From positions 1 through 64,000 of the forward strand of contig JAEACG010000005.1 of NCBI GenBank assembly GCA_016401345.1: a stretch of DNA of 64,000 nucleotides. Direction: 5' to 3'. A program made the position numbers and the translations under genes. The notes under the pieces are model-generated. The model did not search any database. It had not been told where the DNA came from and was given only the letters and a program-made list of their open reading frames with translations. The stretch comes from Fictibacillus nanhaiensis (GTDB lineage: Bacteria; Bacillota; Bacilli; Bacillales; Fictibacillaceae). Below are positions 8,451 through 17,517 of the stretch, piece by piece (the first letter of the stretch is position 1; the number at the start of each line of letters is the position of its first letter).

Positions 8451-9377
8451 ATGAAGAAGTTATTCGTATTAATGAGACCTTATTTATTGCTGTCCATAGG
8501 AGTTGTTTTACTTTCTGCAACTCCGTCTTTATTTGCTGGAGAGAACAATTTGAAATTCAGCCTGTTTCGTTACGGACAGACTGTTATTGAGACAATTGTC
8601 CAACTAACCAAACCACATTCGTTAACTCTTTACACACAAACACAAACACTCGCCTTTCCTACAATGCCCGAAAACCGCTCAGTAGAGTTCCTTGATCAGA
8701 TCACTGAAAGACCATTATTTCCAGAGGTTTGGGGTATTGTCATCTATACTGCAGGACTCATCATAGCTAGTTTTACTATCGCTATCATTATGGCTATAGT
8801 ACTTGGATGGATGACAGAACTGCTTCCTTCCATCTTTAAGAAAGTACTTCTAAAATGCTGCAGTCTGCTAGAATCGATGCCAGATTTGTTCTTTGTTTTT
8901 TGCATACAGCTATTCGTTGTTTGGATTTATAAGCAAACTGGGTGGCTTGCTGCAAATCCTTTTACATCCAGCAAAGAACCTGCTCTTTTGATTCCGCTTG
9001 CAACACTCAGTATTGTACCTGGTATCTATTTGTTTAGAATGATGCTATTACTTTCAGAGACAGAGGTGGATAAGGATTATATCACCTTTGCTCGTTCAAA
9101 AGGGATCAGTAAATCCGCTATAATTTTGAAACATCGTTTAAGTAACACCATCTCTGAACTCAGTACACACTTCCCCATCATCATGCTTCTTTTATTCAGC
9201 CAGATGGTCGTATTGGAATACCTGTTTAATATGAATGGTGTTATTCAAATTCTATTAAGTGAACAGCCTTATGAAACGAAGGCTATGCTTTTACTGCTGA
9301 TCGTCACACCGTTATTTGCAGCAGTTAAAGGTTTACAAAAAGTGATCTTCAAGAGGAGGAATATTCATGTTGAGTAA
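8451..9377 (+). CDS. ABC transporter permease (DppB/NikB-like), orphan
   Basis: A 308-residue BPD-type permease. The first hydrophobic segment (residues 8-26) is followed by an extracytoplasmic stretch of ~60 residues, then five or more membrane helices. The cytoplasmic coupling (EAA) loop is recognisable in DYITFARSKGISKSAIILKH (about residues 204-223), as in DppB/OppB permeases, though the overall sequence is divergent. The next gene starts inside its 3' end (11 nt overlap), so translation is coupled. The expected ATPases and binding protein are absent from the operon. Confidence 0.78.
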   Translation: MKKLFVLMRPYLLLSIGVVLLSATPSLFAGENNLKFSLFRYGQTVIETIVQLTKPHSLTLYTQTQTLAFPTMPENRSVEFLDQITERPLFPEVWGIVIYTAGLIIASFTIAIIMAIVLGWMTELLPSIFKKVLLKCCSLLESMPDLFFVFCIQLFVVWIYKQTGWLAANPFTSSKEPALLIPLATLSIVPGIYLFRMMLLLSETEVDKDYITFARSKGISKSAIILKHRLSNTISELSTHFPIIMLLLFSQMVVLEYLFNMNGVIQILLSEQPYETKAMLLLLIVTPLFAAVKGLQKVIFKRRNIHVE

Positions 9378-10290
9378 AATTCCTCTTTTCTTTACAGGTT
9401 TCTTTTTGCTGTTGTTCATTTTGGCTGCTAGTATTGTCGTTCCGCTCGCATTTTCTGAACCTGAAGTAAACCAATTTCGATACTCTGATTCCTTAAAAAA
9501 GTTGGACATTCCGCCTTATAGTCCTTCTAAAGAGAATTGGCTTGGTACAGATCGTATTGGAAAGGATTTATTTTATATCTTAGTTGACGGTGCCAAATAT
9601 ACGATTCTTTTTGCCTGTATCATTACGTTAGCAAGAATCTTAATTTCTGTTATTTTGGGATTGTTTTTTAAACGCTTGTTTAATAGCAGCTGGTTCAGCG
9701 ATCTGATCCAAAGCTTCCAATACGTTCCACCATCCCTTATTGTACTGCTGACTTTGTCGCCTTTTCTTTTTTACGAATTAAGAAATGAATCTGTGCTCTC
9801 AACTTCAGAAACATTATTTCTTCAGTTGCTTGTTCTTATTGCAGTTGGTGTTCTGCCGCTCGGAAAAATCATCGCTGAAACGACTGAACTGTTATCGAGG
9901 ACGGATTATGTTATCTGTGCCAAACTCATGGGTGCTTCTTCCTTTCAAATCACAGCAAAACATATTTTTCCCCATTTATGGCCGAGACTGTTTGTTTTAG
10001 TCGGCCGCCAATTTGCACAAGTTCTAACGTTAATGCTTCACTTAGCAATCTATCATCTTTTTATTGGCGGTGTGCAAATCACTTCCGGTCAAGAGCATGA
10101 CCAATTCAACCATTATGCTTCGGTTTCTAATGAATGGACTGGCTTAATCTCTGCTTATCACAAGGAACTAATGCTAGAGCCATTTATCGTTATGGTTCCT
10201 GTAACCGCTTTTGCCCTTTTGGTGCTTTGTATTAACATCATGACGAAAGATTTAGAACAGCATTTTAAGAACCGATTTTTGTCTAAATGA
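9367..10290 (+). CDS. ABC transporter permease (DppC/NikC-like), orphan
   Basis: A 307-residue second permease of the pair. The N-terminal helix is followed by the family mark NWLGTDRIGKDLFYILVDGA (residues 58-77, compare the HWFGTDEFGRDILSRV motif in the DppC-type protein at 17518-18438), then about five helices. The EAA-like loop is DYVICAKLMGASSFQITAKH (about residues 180-199). Its start has an AGGAGGAAT site inside the upstream gene. The substrate is unknown; peptides or nickel are typical for the family. It must borrow ATPases from another locus, such as the importer at 17.5-23.4 kb, or work differently. Confidence 0.8.
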   Translation: MLSKIPLFFTGFFLLLFILAASIVVPLAFSEPEVNQFRYSDSLKKLDIPPYSPSKENWLGTDRIGKDLFYILVDGAKYTILFACIITLARILISVILGLFFKRLFNSSWFSDLIQSFQYVPPSLIVLLTLSPFLFYELRNESVLSTSETLFLQLLVLIAVGVLPLGKIIAETTELLSRTDYVICAKLMGASSFQITAKHIFPHLWPRLFVLVGRQFAQVLTLMLHLAIYHLFIGGVQITSGQEHDQFNHYASVSNEWTGLISAYHKELMLEPFIVMVPVTAFALLVLCINIMTKDLEQHFKNRFLSK

Positions 10291-10327
10291 AATGGCTGTT
10301 TTTGTATTCGTTGTTGCTTTTGAGAGT

Positions 10328-10425
10328 AGTTGATCTCCGTTTTAAATTGGTCACTTTTCGCGGGGCAGGCGGTGTGCCACATTGGTACGTTTCACTTTCA
10401 AGTGTTATACCTGCCCAGCTGTCCT
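10328..10425. repeat. Dispersed intergenic repeat, degenerate copy B
   Basis: Starts GTTGATCTCCG and keeps the CGCGGGGCAGGCGGTG block, but the right half is eroded and lacks the AATCAAC end. It lies between the orphan permease operon and the ABC-2 operon. Confidence 0.6.
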
Positions 10426-10469
10426 AGAACGATTTCGGCAAAATAAGTCTAGTATGGAAAATTAAACAA

Positions 10470-10507
10470 CAAAAACCGCTCTCTCAATTAAGGAGAACGG
10501 TTTTTCT
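10470..10507 (-). terminator. Terminator of the ABC-2 exporter operon
   Basis: AAAAACCG / CGGTTTTT outer stem with inner CTC/GAG pairing, ending in T's on the minus strand, directly after the stop at 10508. Confidence 0.75.
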
Positions 10508-11293
10508 TTAGTTACCAGCGCCTCTATACTTTGTCACTCCAACGTTCCATAACGTTACAGCGATCAAGAAAAACACGATTCCAACAACCGGTGTTAAGAA
10601 CGCATACGTATACCACTCTTCACGTTCTAAAAAATAGGAAGATGGATATACACCGACAAACGCGAACGGAAGGATCCACGTTAACACATACTTGATCACT
10701 TTGTTGTAGATATCAACTGGATATCTTCCGTAGTTTCCGATGTTGTACATCATCGGCATTATATCTGTTCTCGAATCAGACCAGAACCCGATCGTTGCAA
10801 GAGCAATAAAAATACCTGCATACACGAGTGCTCCGCCTATTACTAACAGAATGAAGATGAACGGATCGTACCAGCTGATCTCTAGACCCAGCTTATCACC
10901 TGCATAGAACATGACCACTAATCCTGTAACTACACCGAAAAGTGATTCTAGCTCCATTCGTTCAAGTACAATTTGAAAAAGACTGTGAACGGGTCTTGTT
11001 AAGATACGATCCATCTCGCCTTTTACAATATATCTGTCTGTAAAATCCCAAATATTAAAGAAAGAAGCAAAGATCGAGAATGGAACTAAGAAGAATCCGT
11101 AAATAAAGATCATCTCATCCTTACTCCATCCGGCAAGAAGATTCGTATGGCCGAATACGACCAGGATAAAAACTAAATTTACCGCTTGAAATAATAGATC
11201 TGAAAAGATTTCGACGATCATATCAGCACGATACGTAAGCCTAGTTTTTAAATATTGTCCGACGTATTGAAAAAAGATTGAAATATACTCCAT
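10508..11293 (-). CDS. ABC-2 family exporter permease (DUF990 type), second subunit
   Basis: A 261-residue membrane protein with six predicted helices. Its pattern (MEYISIFFQYVGQYLKTRLTYRADMIVEI at the start, GEMDRILTRPVHSLFQIVLER in the middle) is that of the ABC2_membrane_6 / DUF990 family. These permeases occur in pairs with one ATPase; the substrate is unknown. It is the last gene of a three-gene minus-strand operon and begins 6 bp after the preceding permease. Confidence 0.87.
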   Translation of the reverse strand: MEYISIFFQYVGQYLKTRLTYRADMIVEIFSDLLFQAVNLVFILVVFGHTNLLAGWSKDEMIFIYGFFLVPFSIFASFFNIWDFTDRYIVKGEMDRILTRPVHSLFQIVLERMELESLFGVVTGLVVMFYAGDKLGLEISWYDPFIFILLVIGGALVYAGIFIALATIGFWSDSRTDIMPMMYNIGNYGRYPVDIYNKVIKYVLTWILPFAFVGVYPSSYFLEREEWYTYAFLTPVVGIVFFLIAVTLWNVGVTKYRGAGN

Positions 11294-11299
11294 CTGCTT

Positions 11300-12091
11300 C
11301 TAACCCCCTTGAACCACAAGCTGACGCTTCGCCAAAATCCATAGCCCATACACCGGAATGATAAGGAGTAGCGACCATATTGCTTGGTTAAGAAGGGCTT
11401 CATAGATCTGTGAACCTTTAAACCCTTCAGTAAAAATCATACTCGGGATATAGCTGATCCCTTGAAACGGCAAGTAGCTCATCACGTTCTGAGCCCACAT
11501 CGGATAGAAACTGAGCGGTAAGATAAGTCCAGAAAACAAATCGATCACTACACGTTTTGCCCGAATCAAGCCATCATTATTAAATAAGAAGAAAGTTGCG
11601 ATTCCAGCTAACAGATTGATCTGTGTGTTAATGATAAAGCTGAACGTGATCGATAGGAAAAATAACAACCATGTACTTGCGTTCGTGGATAATTCAATCG
11701 GAAACACGAGCGCTACAATGATCATTCCAGGAACAGAGAAAAATAAAAGCCTGAAGATTCCTTCTCCTAAGCCTTGCATCATCTTCATGTTTAAATACGG
11801 ATAAGGACGGACCATCTCAACGGCCACTTTTCCTTCTTTAATCTCCATCGCAATCTCTCGGTCGATGTTGTTAAAATAAAAGGCTCTTGCCATCCACGCC
11901 ACAGCTATATACGTTGTCATCTGAGTGATAGAAAGACCTTGTATGTTTTCTTTTCCTCCATAGATGGCACTCCATAGAAAGTAATAAGCTCCTATATTAA
12001 TGCTATAAATGAGTATTCCACTGTAATAGTTCGTCCGGTATGCAAGCATCATTAAAAAACGGATGCGAATCATCTCGATATACTTACCCAT
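11300..12091 (-). CDS. ABC-2 family exporter permease (DUF990 type), first subunit
   Basis: A 263-residue paralogue of the next permease with six helices and the same GKVAVEMVRPYPYLNMKMMQGLGE loop. ATG 12091 overlaps the ATPase stop by 8 nt and has GAAGGTG 9 nt upstream; a longer frame would lie inside the ATPase gene. The two permeases presumably form the heterodimeric channel of the exporter encoded by 10508-13100. Confidence 0.87.
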   Translation of the reverse strand: MGKYIEMIRIRFLMMLAYRTNYYSGILIYSINIGAYYFLWSAIYGGKENIQGLSITQMTTYIAVAWMARAFYFNNIDREIAMEIKEGKVAVEMVRPYPYLNMKMMQGLGEGIFRLLFFSVPGMIIVALVFPIELSTNASTWLLFFLSITFSFIINTQINLLAGIATFFLFNNDGLIRAKRVVIDLFSGLILPLSFYPMWAQNVMSYLPFQGISYIPSMIFTEGFKGSQIYEALLNQAIWSLLLIIPVYGLWILAKRQLVVQGG

Positions 12092-13100
12092 GACGAACAG
12101 CACCTTCAACATAAATATTTCGGATGATCTCTTCTGTCGAGATCTCAAGGATCTTCAAATCAGCAATCTTTTTAGCTGCTGTCACTTTTCCGATCACACC
12201 TGAAATCACGGTCTCGTCAGCATCAACCGAAGCAACCCATACTAGGTCACTCTCCCCTTTTTCCCAAACTACAAGATGTTCTTGTGTAAGATGCTGCAAC
12301 TCTTCCAACGTTGCTTTTTCACTAAACTGAAACTGAATCTGTTTTCCTTCTGCCCAATTTTCACGAAGCTCTTTTAGTGGTCCATCATAGATTATTTTTC
12401 CTTCATCAAGCATAACCACTCGTTCACACAGCGCTTCAATATCTGAAAGGTCATGCGTTGTTAAAAGAATCGTCGTACCGTATTTCTCGTTAATTCTCTT
12501 TAGAAACTCACGAATTTTTAACTTTACGAGCACATCAAGTCCGATTGTCGGCTCGTCCAGAAACAATAGCGGCGGATTATGAATAAGAGCTGCAGCAAGT
12601 TCACAGCGCATGCGTTGTCCGAGTGAAAGTTTGCGGACAGGCTTGTCGAGCAACGGTCCGATATCAAGCGTCTCTATCACATCTTTCATATGCTCTTCAT
12701 ACTGTTGATCCGGCACATTGTAGATTTTCTTTAATAATCTGAAAGACTCTTGAACAGCAATATCCCACCATAACTGCGATCTTTGGCCAAAGACGACGCC
12801 AATCGTTTTTACAAACTTCTCCCGCTCTTTATGCGGATTCATACCGTTAACAACAATTTTTCCGTCAGTCGGCGTGAGGATCCCTGTCAGCATTTTAATG
12901 GAAGTCGACTTACCTGCACCGTTCTCCCCGATATAACCGACCATCTCCCCTTTTTTTATCGTAAAAGAGATATCATCAACAGCTGTCTTGATCGTGTAGT
13001 TTCGTGTGAAAAGATCACGAAACGCCCCCTTCAGACCTGATCGGCTGGAGAAGGATTTAAATTCTTTTTTTAAACCTTGTACATCTATAATGTTCTGCAT
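12084..13100 (-). CDS. ABC exporter ATP-binding protein
   Basis: A 338-residue ATPase of the ABC-2 (drug/polysaccharide exporter) type. The motifs are in order: Walker A GENGAGKST (about 58-66), Q-loop FGQRSQLWWD, signature LSLGQRMR, Walker B LLFLDEPTIGLD and H-loop TTHD. An extra ~80-residue C-terminal domain follows, as in many ABC-2 ATPases. The QLWWD variant after the Q-loop is typical of ATPases paired with DUF990 permeases. First gene of the operon; the start follows GGAGGCATTTCT. Confidence 0.92.
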   Translation of the reverse strand: MQNIIDVQGLKKEFKSFSSRSGLKGAFRDLFTRNYTIKTAVDDISFTIKKGEMVGYIGENGAGKSTSIKMLTGILTPTDGKIVVNGMNPHKEREKFVKTIGVVFGQRSQLWWDIAVQESFRLLKKIYNVPDQQYEEHMKDVIETLDIGPLLDKPVRKLSLGQRMRCELAAALIHNPPLLFLDEPTIGLDVLVKLKIREFLKRINEKYGTTILLTTHDLSDIEALCERVVMLDEGKIIYDGPLKELRENWAEGKQIQFQFSEKATLEELQHLTQEHLVVWEKGESDLVWVASVDADETVISGVIGKVTAAKKIADLKILEISTEEIIRNIYVEGAVRHG

Positions 13101-13149
13101 AGAAATGCCTCCGTATTTTTTTTCGCTATAAATGTTGTTCTTTAAAGTG

Positions 13150-13356
13150 GTTGATCTGCGCTTCAGGTGCTTCGCTTTCCGTGGGGCAGGCGGTGAGCCA
13201 CTTGCCGCTTTGCGCCCTAAAGTGTCTCACTGACCGCTTCAAGGAAGTATCTTGCTCCTGCGTCTACTAGTAAATGCTGCTGCAGTAAGATTCCTCGTCG
13301 CATGCCTTGCAAGCTGCCTCTCATGCAGTAGGCACGCACCTTCCGCTCCAATCAAC
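13150..13356. repeat. Dispersed intergenic repeat, copy C with replaced core
   Basis: The left part (GTTGATC ... CTGACCGCTT, to 13239) and the right end (CACCTTCCGCTCCAATCAAC, from 13337) match the family. In other copies these are joined by a ~18 bp CCCGCAGGAGTCTC segment; here 97 bp of unrelated sequence (13240-13336) takes its place. The insert has its own short palindromes (GCATGC, CTGCAG). This is intergenic space between the exporter operon and hemL. Confidence 0.75.
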
Positions 13357-13571
13357 TAGTCAATCAAGAAAATATCAAAATAGAAAGTAACCTTTCTTAG
13401 AGAATCCAATTCTTAGCATTGTAAGGTCCCAATTTTGCAATGTGAAATTTAAAGTTTCCTAAATAGAGAAACTCAAGGCACTCGATAAGTTTACTCCAAT
13501 CACATTCATAAACTCAAATAGTTGAGACTGCTTTGTCATAGTTTTCCATACCTGTTCCTCGCGCTTATTCA

Positions 13572-13580
13572 TGCTACAAT
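13572..13580 (+). promoter_or_regulatory. Putative hemL promoter (extended -10)
   Basis: TGCTACAAT forms an extended -10 about 47 bp upstream of the hemL start; no good -35 is visible, which extended -10 promoters tolerate. The rest of 13357-13626 shows no convincing gene. Confidence 0.5.
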
Positions 13581-13626
13581 ATGAATTGAACTTAACTGAC
13601 GTATCGTTTACAGGAGGTATTTATAG

Positions 13627-14913
13627 ATGAAACACACGAAATCTGAAGCTCTATATGATGAAGCGCTTCTACATATTGTTGGCGGTGTTAACAGTCCGTC
13701 CCGATCATTTAAAGCAGTTGGCGGTGGTGCACCTGTATTTATGGAACGTGCACAAGGCGCATATTTTTGGGATGAAGACGGTAATCGTTACATCGATTAT
13801 CTAGCTGCATATGGTCCTATTATTACCGGACATGCTCATCCTCATATCACAAAGGCGATCGTGACAGCCGCAGAAAATGGTGTTCTCTATGGAACGCCTA
13901 CTTCTCTTGAAGTAAAATTCGCGAAGATGTTAAAAGAAGCGATGCCTGCCATGGATAAAGTTCGTTTCGTAAACTCTGGAACAGAAGCGGTCATGACAAC
14001 AATCCGCGTCGCTCGTGCTTATACCGGCTGCGATAAGATCATCAAGTTCGCTGGCTGCTATCACGGCCATTCCGATTTAGTTTTAGTTGCAGCTGGCTCT
14101 GGTCCTTCGACTCTAGGTACTCCCGATTCAGCTGGTGTTCCAAAATCTATCGCGCAAGAAGTGATTACCGTTCCATTTAATGATGTTGACGCTTATCGTG
14201 AGGCGATGGATAAATGGGGAGATCAGATCGCTGCAGTTTTAGTGGAACCGATCGTTGGAAACTTCGGGATCGTCGAACCGAAAGAAGGCTTTTTGCAAGC
14301 AGTTAACGATATCACCCATGAGCATGGCGCACTTGTAATCTATGATGAAGTGATTACAGCTTTCCGTTTCATGTATGGTGGCGCACAAGATCTTCTTGGT
14401 GTTAAACCAGACATGACCGCGCTCGGAAAGATTATCGGCGGCGGACTGCCGATCGGCGCATATGGCGGTAAACAAGAGATCATGGAAAAAGTAGCACCAC
14501 TCGGACCTGCATATCAAGCTGGAACAATGGCAGGAAACCCAGCATCGATTTCAGCGGGTATCGCTTGTTTAGAAGTTTTAAAAGAAGAAGGCGTTTACGA
14601 GGAAATGGACCGCTTGGGTGCTATTCTTGAAAAAGGTTTGCTTGAACAAGCTGAGAAACATGGTGTTTCCGTAACGATCAACCGCTTGAAAGGTGCTTTA
14701 ACACTTTATTTTTCAGATGAAAAGATCGAGAACTATGTACAAGCAGAAGCAACAGATGGTGAGATTTTCGGAAGATACTTCAAACACATGCTACATGAAG
14801 GGATCAACCTTGCTCCATCCAAATATGAAGCGATGTTCTTAACAACAGCGCACACCGAAGAAGACGTTCGCGCAACGATCGAAGCAGCTGGGAGAGCATT
14901 CAGCTCCCTATAA
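13627..14913 (+). CDS. hemL: Glutamate-1-semialdehyde 2,1-aminomutase
   Basis: A 428-residue PLP enzyme that converts glutamate-1-semialdehyde to 5-aminolevulinate in the C5 heme pathway. Markers are the N-terminal [15 protein letters not shown], the PLP phosphate region [15 protein letters not shown] (about 119-133), the aspartate motif YDEVITAFR and the Schiff-base lysine in [17 protein letters not shown] (about residue 267). Length matches B. subtilis GsaB/HemL. In B. subtilis the equivalent gene (gsaB) lies between ygaE and bcp/perR, as here. The start has AGGAGGT at 8 nt. Monocistronic with a terminator at 14928. Confidence 0.95.
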   Translation: MKHTKSEALYDEALLHIVGGVNSPSRSFKAVGGGAPVFMERAQGAYFWDEDGNRYIDYLAAYGPIITGHAHPHITKAIVTAAENGVLYGTPTSLEVKFAKMLKEAMPAMDKVRFVNSGTEAVMTTIRVARAYTGCDKIIKFAGCYHGHSDLVLVAAGSGPSTLGTPDSAGVPKSIAQEVITVPFNDVDAYREAMDKWGDQIAAVLVEPIVGNFGIVEPKEGFLQAVNDITHEHGALVIYDEVITAFRFMYGGAQDLLGVKPDMTALGKIIGGGLPIGAYGGKQEIMEKVAPLGPAYQAGTMAGNPASISAGIACLEVLKEEGVYEEMDRLGAILEKGLLEQAEKHGVSVTINRLKGALTLYFSDEKIENYVQAEATDGEIFGRYFKHMLHEGINLAPSKYEAMFLTTAHTEEDVRATIEAAGRAFSSL

Positions 14914-14927
14914 GTTTTATAGAAATA

Positions 14928-14961
14928 TGAAAGAATCCGTCATGGTACGGATTCTTTTTTT
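14928..14961 (+). terminator. hemL terminator
   Basis: AAAGAATCCGT / ACGGATTCTTT stem with a 6 nt loop and T-run. Confidence 0.88.
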
Positions 14962-15126
14962 GATTTAAGGGAAAACCTGTAATAGAGCGTATTTGTTTTT
15001 CATAAGGTATATAGGTCTGTTACTTTTCACAATTTGTTAACAGATATTTACTTGATTAAAAGGTCGAAACAGTTTATAGTGTTTGAGATTATTAACATTT
15101 TTTATGAGAAAGGAATTATTGCAGTT

Positions 15127-16197
15127 ATGAAACTAGGAGCCCGAATGATTAAAACGGGTTTAGCCATTTCTTTATCGATCTACTTAGCGATGTTGTTTCA
15201 ATTGGATCAGCCGGTCTATGCCGCGATTGCCGCTACATTTGCGATCCAGCCATCCATCTATAGATCGTATCAAACCATTTTAGAACAAGTTCAAGGTAAC
15301 TTGGTGGGTGCCATTTTTGCTATTATCTTTGTAATTTTACTAGGAAACAACCCATTTGTTATCGGATTCGTTGTCGTACTTGTCATTGCAGCAAACTTAA
15401 AAATGAAGATTGAGAAAACGATTCCGTTATCCATCGTTACCGTGATCGTGATCATGGAGAGCCATACGGAAAACTTTATCGGTTTTGCGATCGACCGTTT
15501 CTTATTGATCATGCTCGGCGTATTATCAGCGTTCTTAGTTAACCTGGTATTCATGCCGCCTAAATACGAAACGAAACTGTACTATAAAATTTCCGATCAC
15601 ACGGACGAAATCATAAAATGGATTCGCATGATTACCCGTCATGCTACAGAACATAGTGCCATTAAAGAAGATCTGACTCATCTCAAAGAAAACCGCTTTA
15701 AGATGGATCAATATTACTTATTGTATAAAGAAGAACGAACGTATTTTAGAAGCAATAAGTACACCAAAACACGAAAACTGGTTCTTTACCGCCAGATGAT
15801 ACAAACGACAAACAAAGCACTAGAACTGTTGAAGAGTCTTCACCGCCATGAAAACGAATTGAACAACATGCCTGAACCTCTTCAAGAGCTGATCCAATTA
15901 AAACTCGATGGCTTGACCAACTTCCACGAACAGATGCTGTTGAAATACACAGACAAGATCCGTGCACAGCATACGCTTGATATGGATGATGCTATCAATA
16001 AAAAAGCACTCATGAAATGCATCATGAGCTATTACAAAAATCCTGAGAACGAAGATTGGATCGAACTATTCCCTGTTTTCGCTCTAATCATAGATTACGC
16101 GGACCAATTGGAACACTTGAACACACTGGTAGAAAGCTTTAAGAACTACCACCAGGAAGACAGTGAAGTGCAGTTGGACCAGCGGTTTGAGGACTAA
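15127..16197 (+). CDS. ygaE: YgaE-like aromatic acid exporter family membrane protein
   Basis: Starting at 15127 the protein has 356 residues, the length I recall for B. subtilis YgaE, which also flanks gsaB/hemL. The N-terminal ~165 residues hold about six hydrophobic helices in the ArAE/FUSC arrangement (MKLGARMIKTGLAIS, VYAAIAATFAIQPSIYRSYQ). The C-terminal half is a soluble helical domain. The family is predicted to export small aromatic acids, but the substrate here is unknown. The GAAAGGA site is 12 nt from the start, somewhat far; a start at 15034 would add 31 residues with no ribosome binding site. Confidence 0.75.
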   Translation: MKLGARMIKTGLAISLSIYLAMLFQLDQPVYAAIAATFAIQPSIYRSYQTILEQVQGNLVGAIFAIIFVILLGNNPFVIGFVVVLVIAANLKMKIEKTIPLSIVTVIVIMESHTENFIGFAIDRFLLIMLGVLSAFLVNLVFMPPKYETKLYYKISDHTDEIIKWIRMITRHATEHSAIKEDLTHLKENRFKMDQYYLLYKEERTYFRSNKYTKTRKLVLYRQMIQTTNKALELLKSLHRHENELNNMPEPLQELIQLKLDGLTNFHEQMLLKYTDKIRAQHTLDMDDAINKKALMKCIMSYYKNPENEDWIELFPVFALIIDYADQLEHLNTLVESFKNYHQEDSEVQLDQRFED

Positions 16198-16208
16198 TAA
16201 TATGTATT

Positions 16209-16242
16209 GGAAGCCAGCCCATTTTTGAGGGTTGGTTTTTTG
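16209..16242 (+). terminator. Terminator after the ygaE-like gene
   Basis: GCCAGCCC / GGGTTGGT stem with G-U pairing and a T-run. Confidence 0.75.
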
Positions 16243-16300
16243 TTTGTGTGGACACTTGCTTAAAGCGCCGTGTCGAAATATGTTTATAATTGTAATCTCG

Positions 16301-16426
16301 TCAATATATGCTTAGATTTGGTCAAATTACGCATTTAATTGCTCAAATTATAGTTGTTTTCTTCTAAATTAAGTATTAAATATTTCAAATTAGTAAATTT
16401 CCACACTCAAAATAGTAATCTTACCT
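16301..16426. repeat. Degenerate 21-bp-period direct repeat array
   Basis: TCAAATTA occurs at 16322, 16343 and 16385, and a variant CTAAATTA at 16364, all in one 21 bp register. The register extends back to TCAATATA at 16301 and forward to 16406. The units are AT-rich and degenerate outside the TCAAATTA core. The array fills the space upstream of the NERD gene, where no clear promoter is seen. Confidence 0.55.
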
Positions 16427-16454
16427 TTTGATTACGACATATAAAAAATTCAAA

Positions 16455-17471
16455 ATGAAAATGTACACAAAAAAACGGGATATTGGAGGAGTAATTATTA
16501 AAAAACATAGGAAAATTCCTATTTATATAACCAAATTATCAAAACTAATTAAACGTATGCCCCAAACACATAATAAGTTGCTTGAACTTCAACAGAAATT
16601 GAAAAACCACATCACTGGTTATAAAGGTGAAAAATCACTTGAATTTTTCTATCGATATCTACCTAAAGATGTTTATTTCCTACATAACATACGTATTCTT
16701 CAGAATGATTATTATTTTCAAATGGACACCGTAATTCTTTCTCCTAGCTTCATTACAATACTAGAAATAAAAAATTTAGTTGGACATCTATACTTTGATG
16801 ATCGTTTTTCCCAACTTATTCGGACTTATGAAGGTAAAAAAGAAGCGTTCTCAAATCCCATAGAACAAGTTGAACGCCAAAAGTTACATTTATATAAAAT
16901 ACTAAATCAATATAAATTCACGTCACTTCCCATTGAAACCCTTGTAGTCATTACTAACCCTTCATCAATTATTGAAGCTTCTCCAACTTATCTAGAAGCT
17001 TCCGAAAAAGTAATTAGAAGCTCTAGCCTACAACATAAATACGCAAACCTATCTCGAAAGCATCCCAATATATTGTATACACATAAGGATATAAAGAAGT
17101 TAAGTAAAATACTTTCCAAAGTAAGTTCTTCTTACGATCCCGATGTTTGTAAATTATATAAAATAAATAAAAATGAGCTAATCCGAGGTGTGTTCTGCTC
17201 AAATTGTGATCATTCTTCAATGAGCTATGTTTGGGGGAATTGGTATTGCCCTACTTGCTCATCTTCATCTAAAACAGCTCATATCACGGCACTACAAGAT
17301 TATGCTCTATTAATTTCTCATACCATCACTACAAGTGAATGTAGTGATTATTTAAACTTATCATCAAAAAAACAAGCATATAATCTTTTACGATTATTAG
17401 ACCTTCCTTTTACAGGGAATAGAAAATCCCGCAAATACATCCTAACCCCCCTCCTAGAAAAAACCACATAA
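16455..17471 (+). CDS. NERD nuclease-domain protein with zinc ribbon
   Basis: The NERD-type nuclease domain is visible as GYKGEKSLEFF followed by YYFQMDTVILS ... ITILEIKN, giving the D-(x)n-E-x-K endonuclease core. A C-terminal zinc ribbon (CSNC ... CPTC) and a small helical HTH-like tail follow. The start is uncertain. The best ribosome binding site, GGAGGAG at 16485-16491, is followed by GTA ATT ATT AAA with no ATG, GTG or TTG, and family members typically begin at the equivalent of the ATT codons. The ATG at 16455 is taken as a conservative start but has no ribosome binding site. Base composition is clearly more AT-rich than the neighbours, suggesting transfer. A DNA/RNA nuclease role, possibly in defence, is inference. 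Confidence 0.75.
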   Translation: MKMYTKKRDIGGVIIKKHRKIPIYITKLSKLIKRMPQTHNKLLELQQKLKNHITGYKGEKSLEFFYRYLPKDVYFLHNIRILQNDYYFQMDTVILSPSFITILEIKNLVGHLYFDDRFSQLIRTYEGKKEAFSNPIEQVERQKLHLYKILNQYKFTSLPIETLVVITNPSSIIEASPTYLEASEKVIRSSSLQHKYANLSRKHPNILYTHKDIKKLSKILSKVSSSYDPDVCKLYKINKNELIRGVFCSNCDHSSMSYVWGNWYCPTCSSSSKTAHITALQDYALLISHTITTSECSDYLNLSSKKQAYNLLRLLDLPFTGNRKSRKYILTPLLEKTT

Positions 17472-17517
17472 AAAAGAAGCTCAGCCTAAGCCAAGCTTCC
17501 TCACATTCAACTAATCG

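Noticed and set aside
16301-16426. CRISPR array
   Set aside because: The units are contiguous and degenerate with no spacers and no cas genes nearby; the same holds for 45271-45417.
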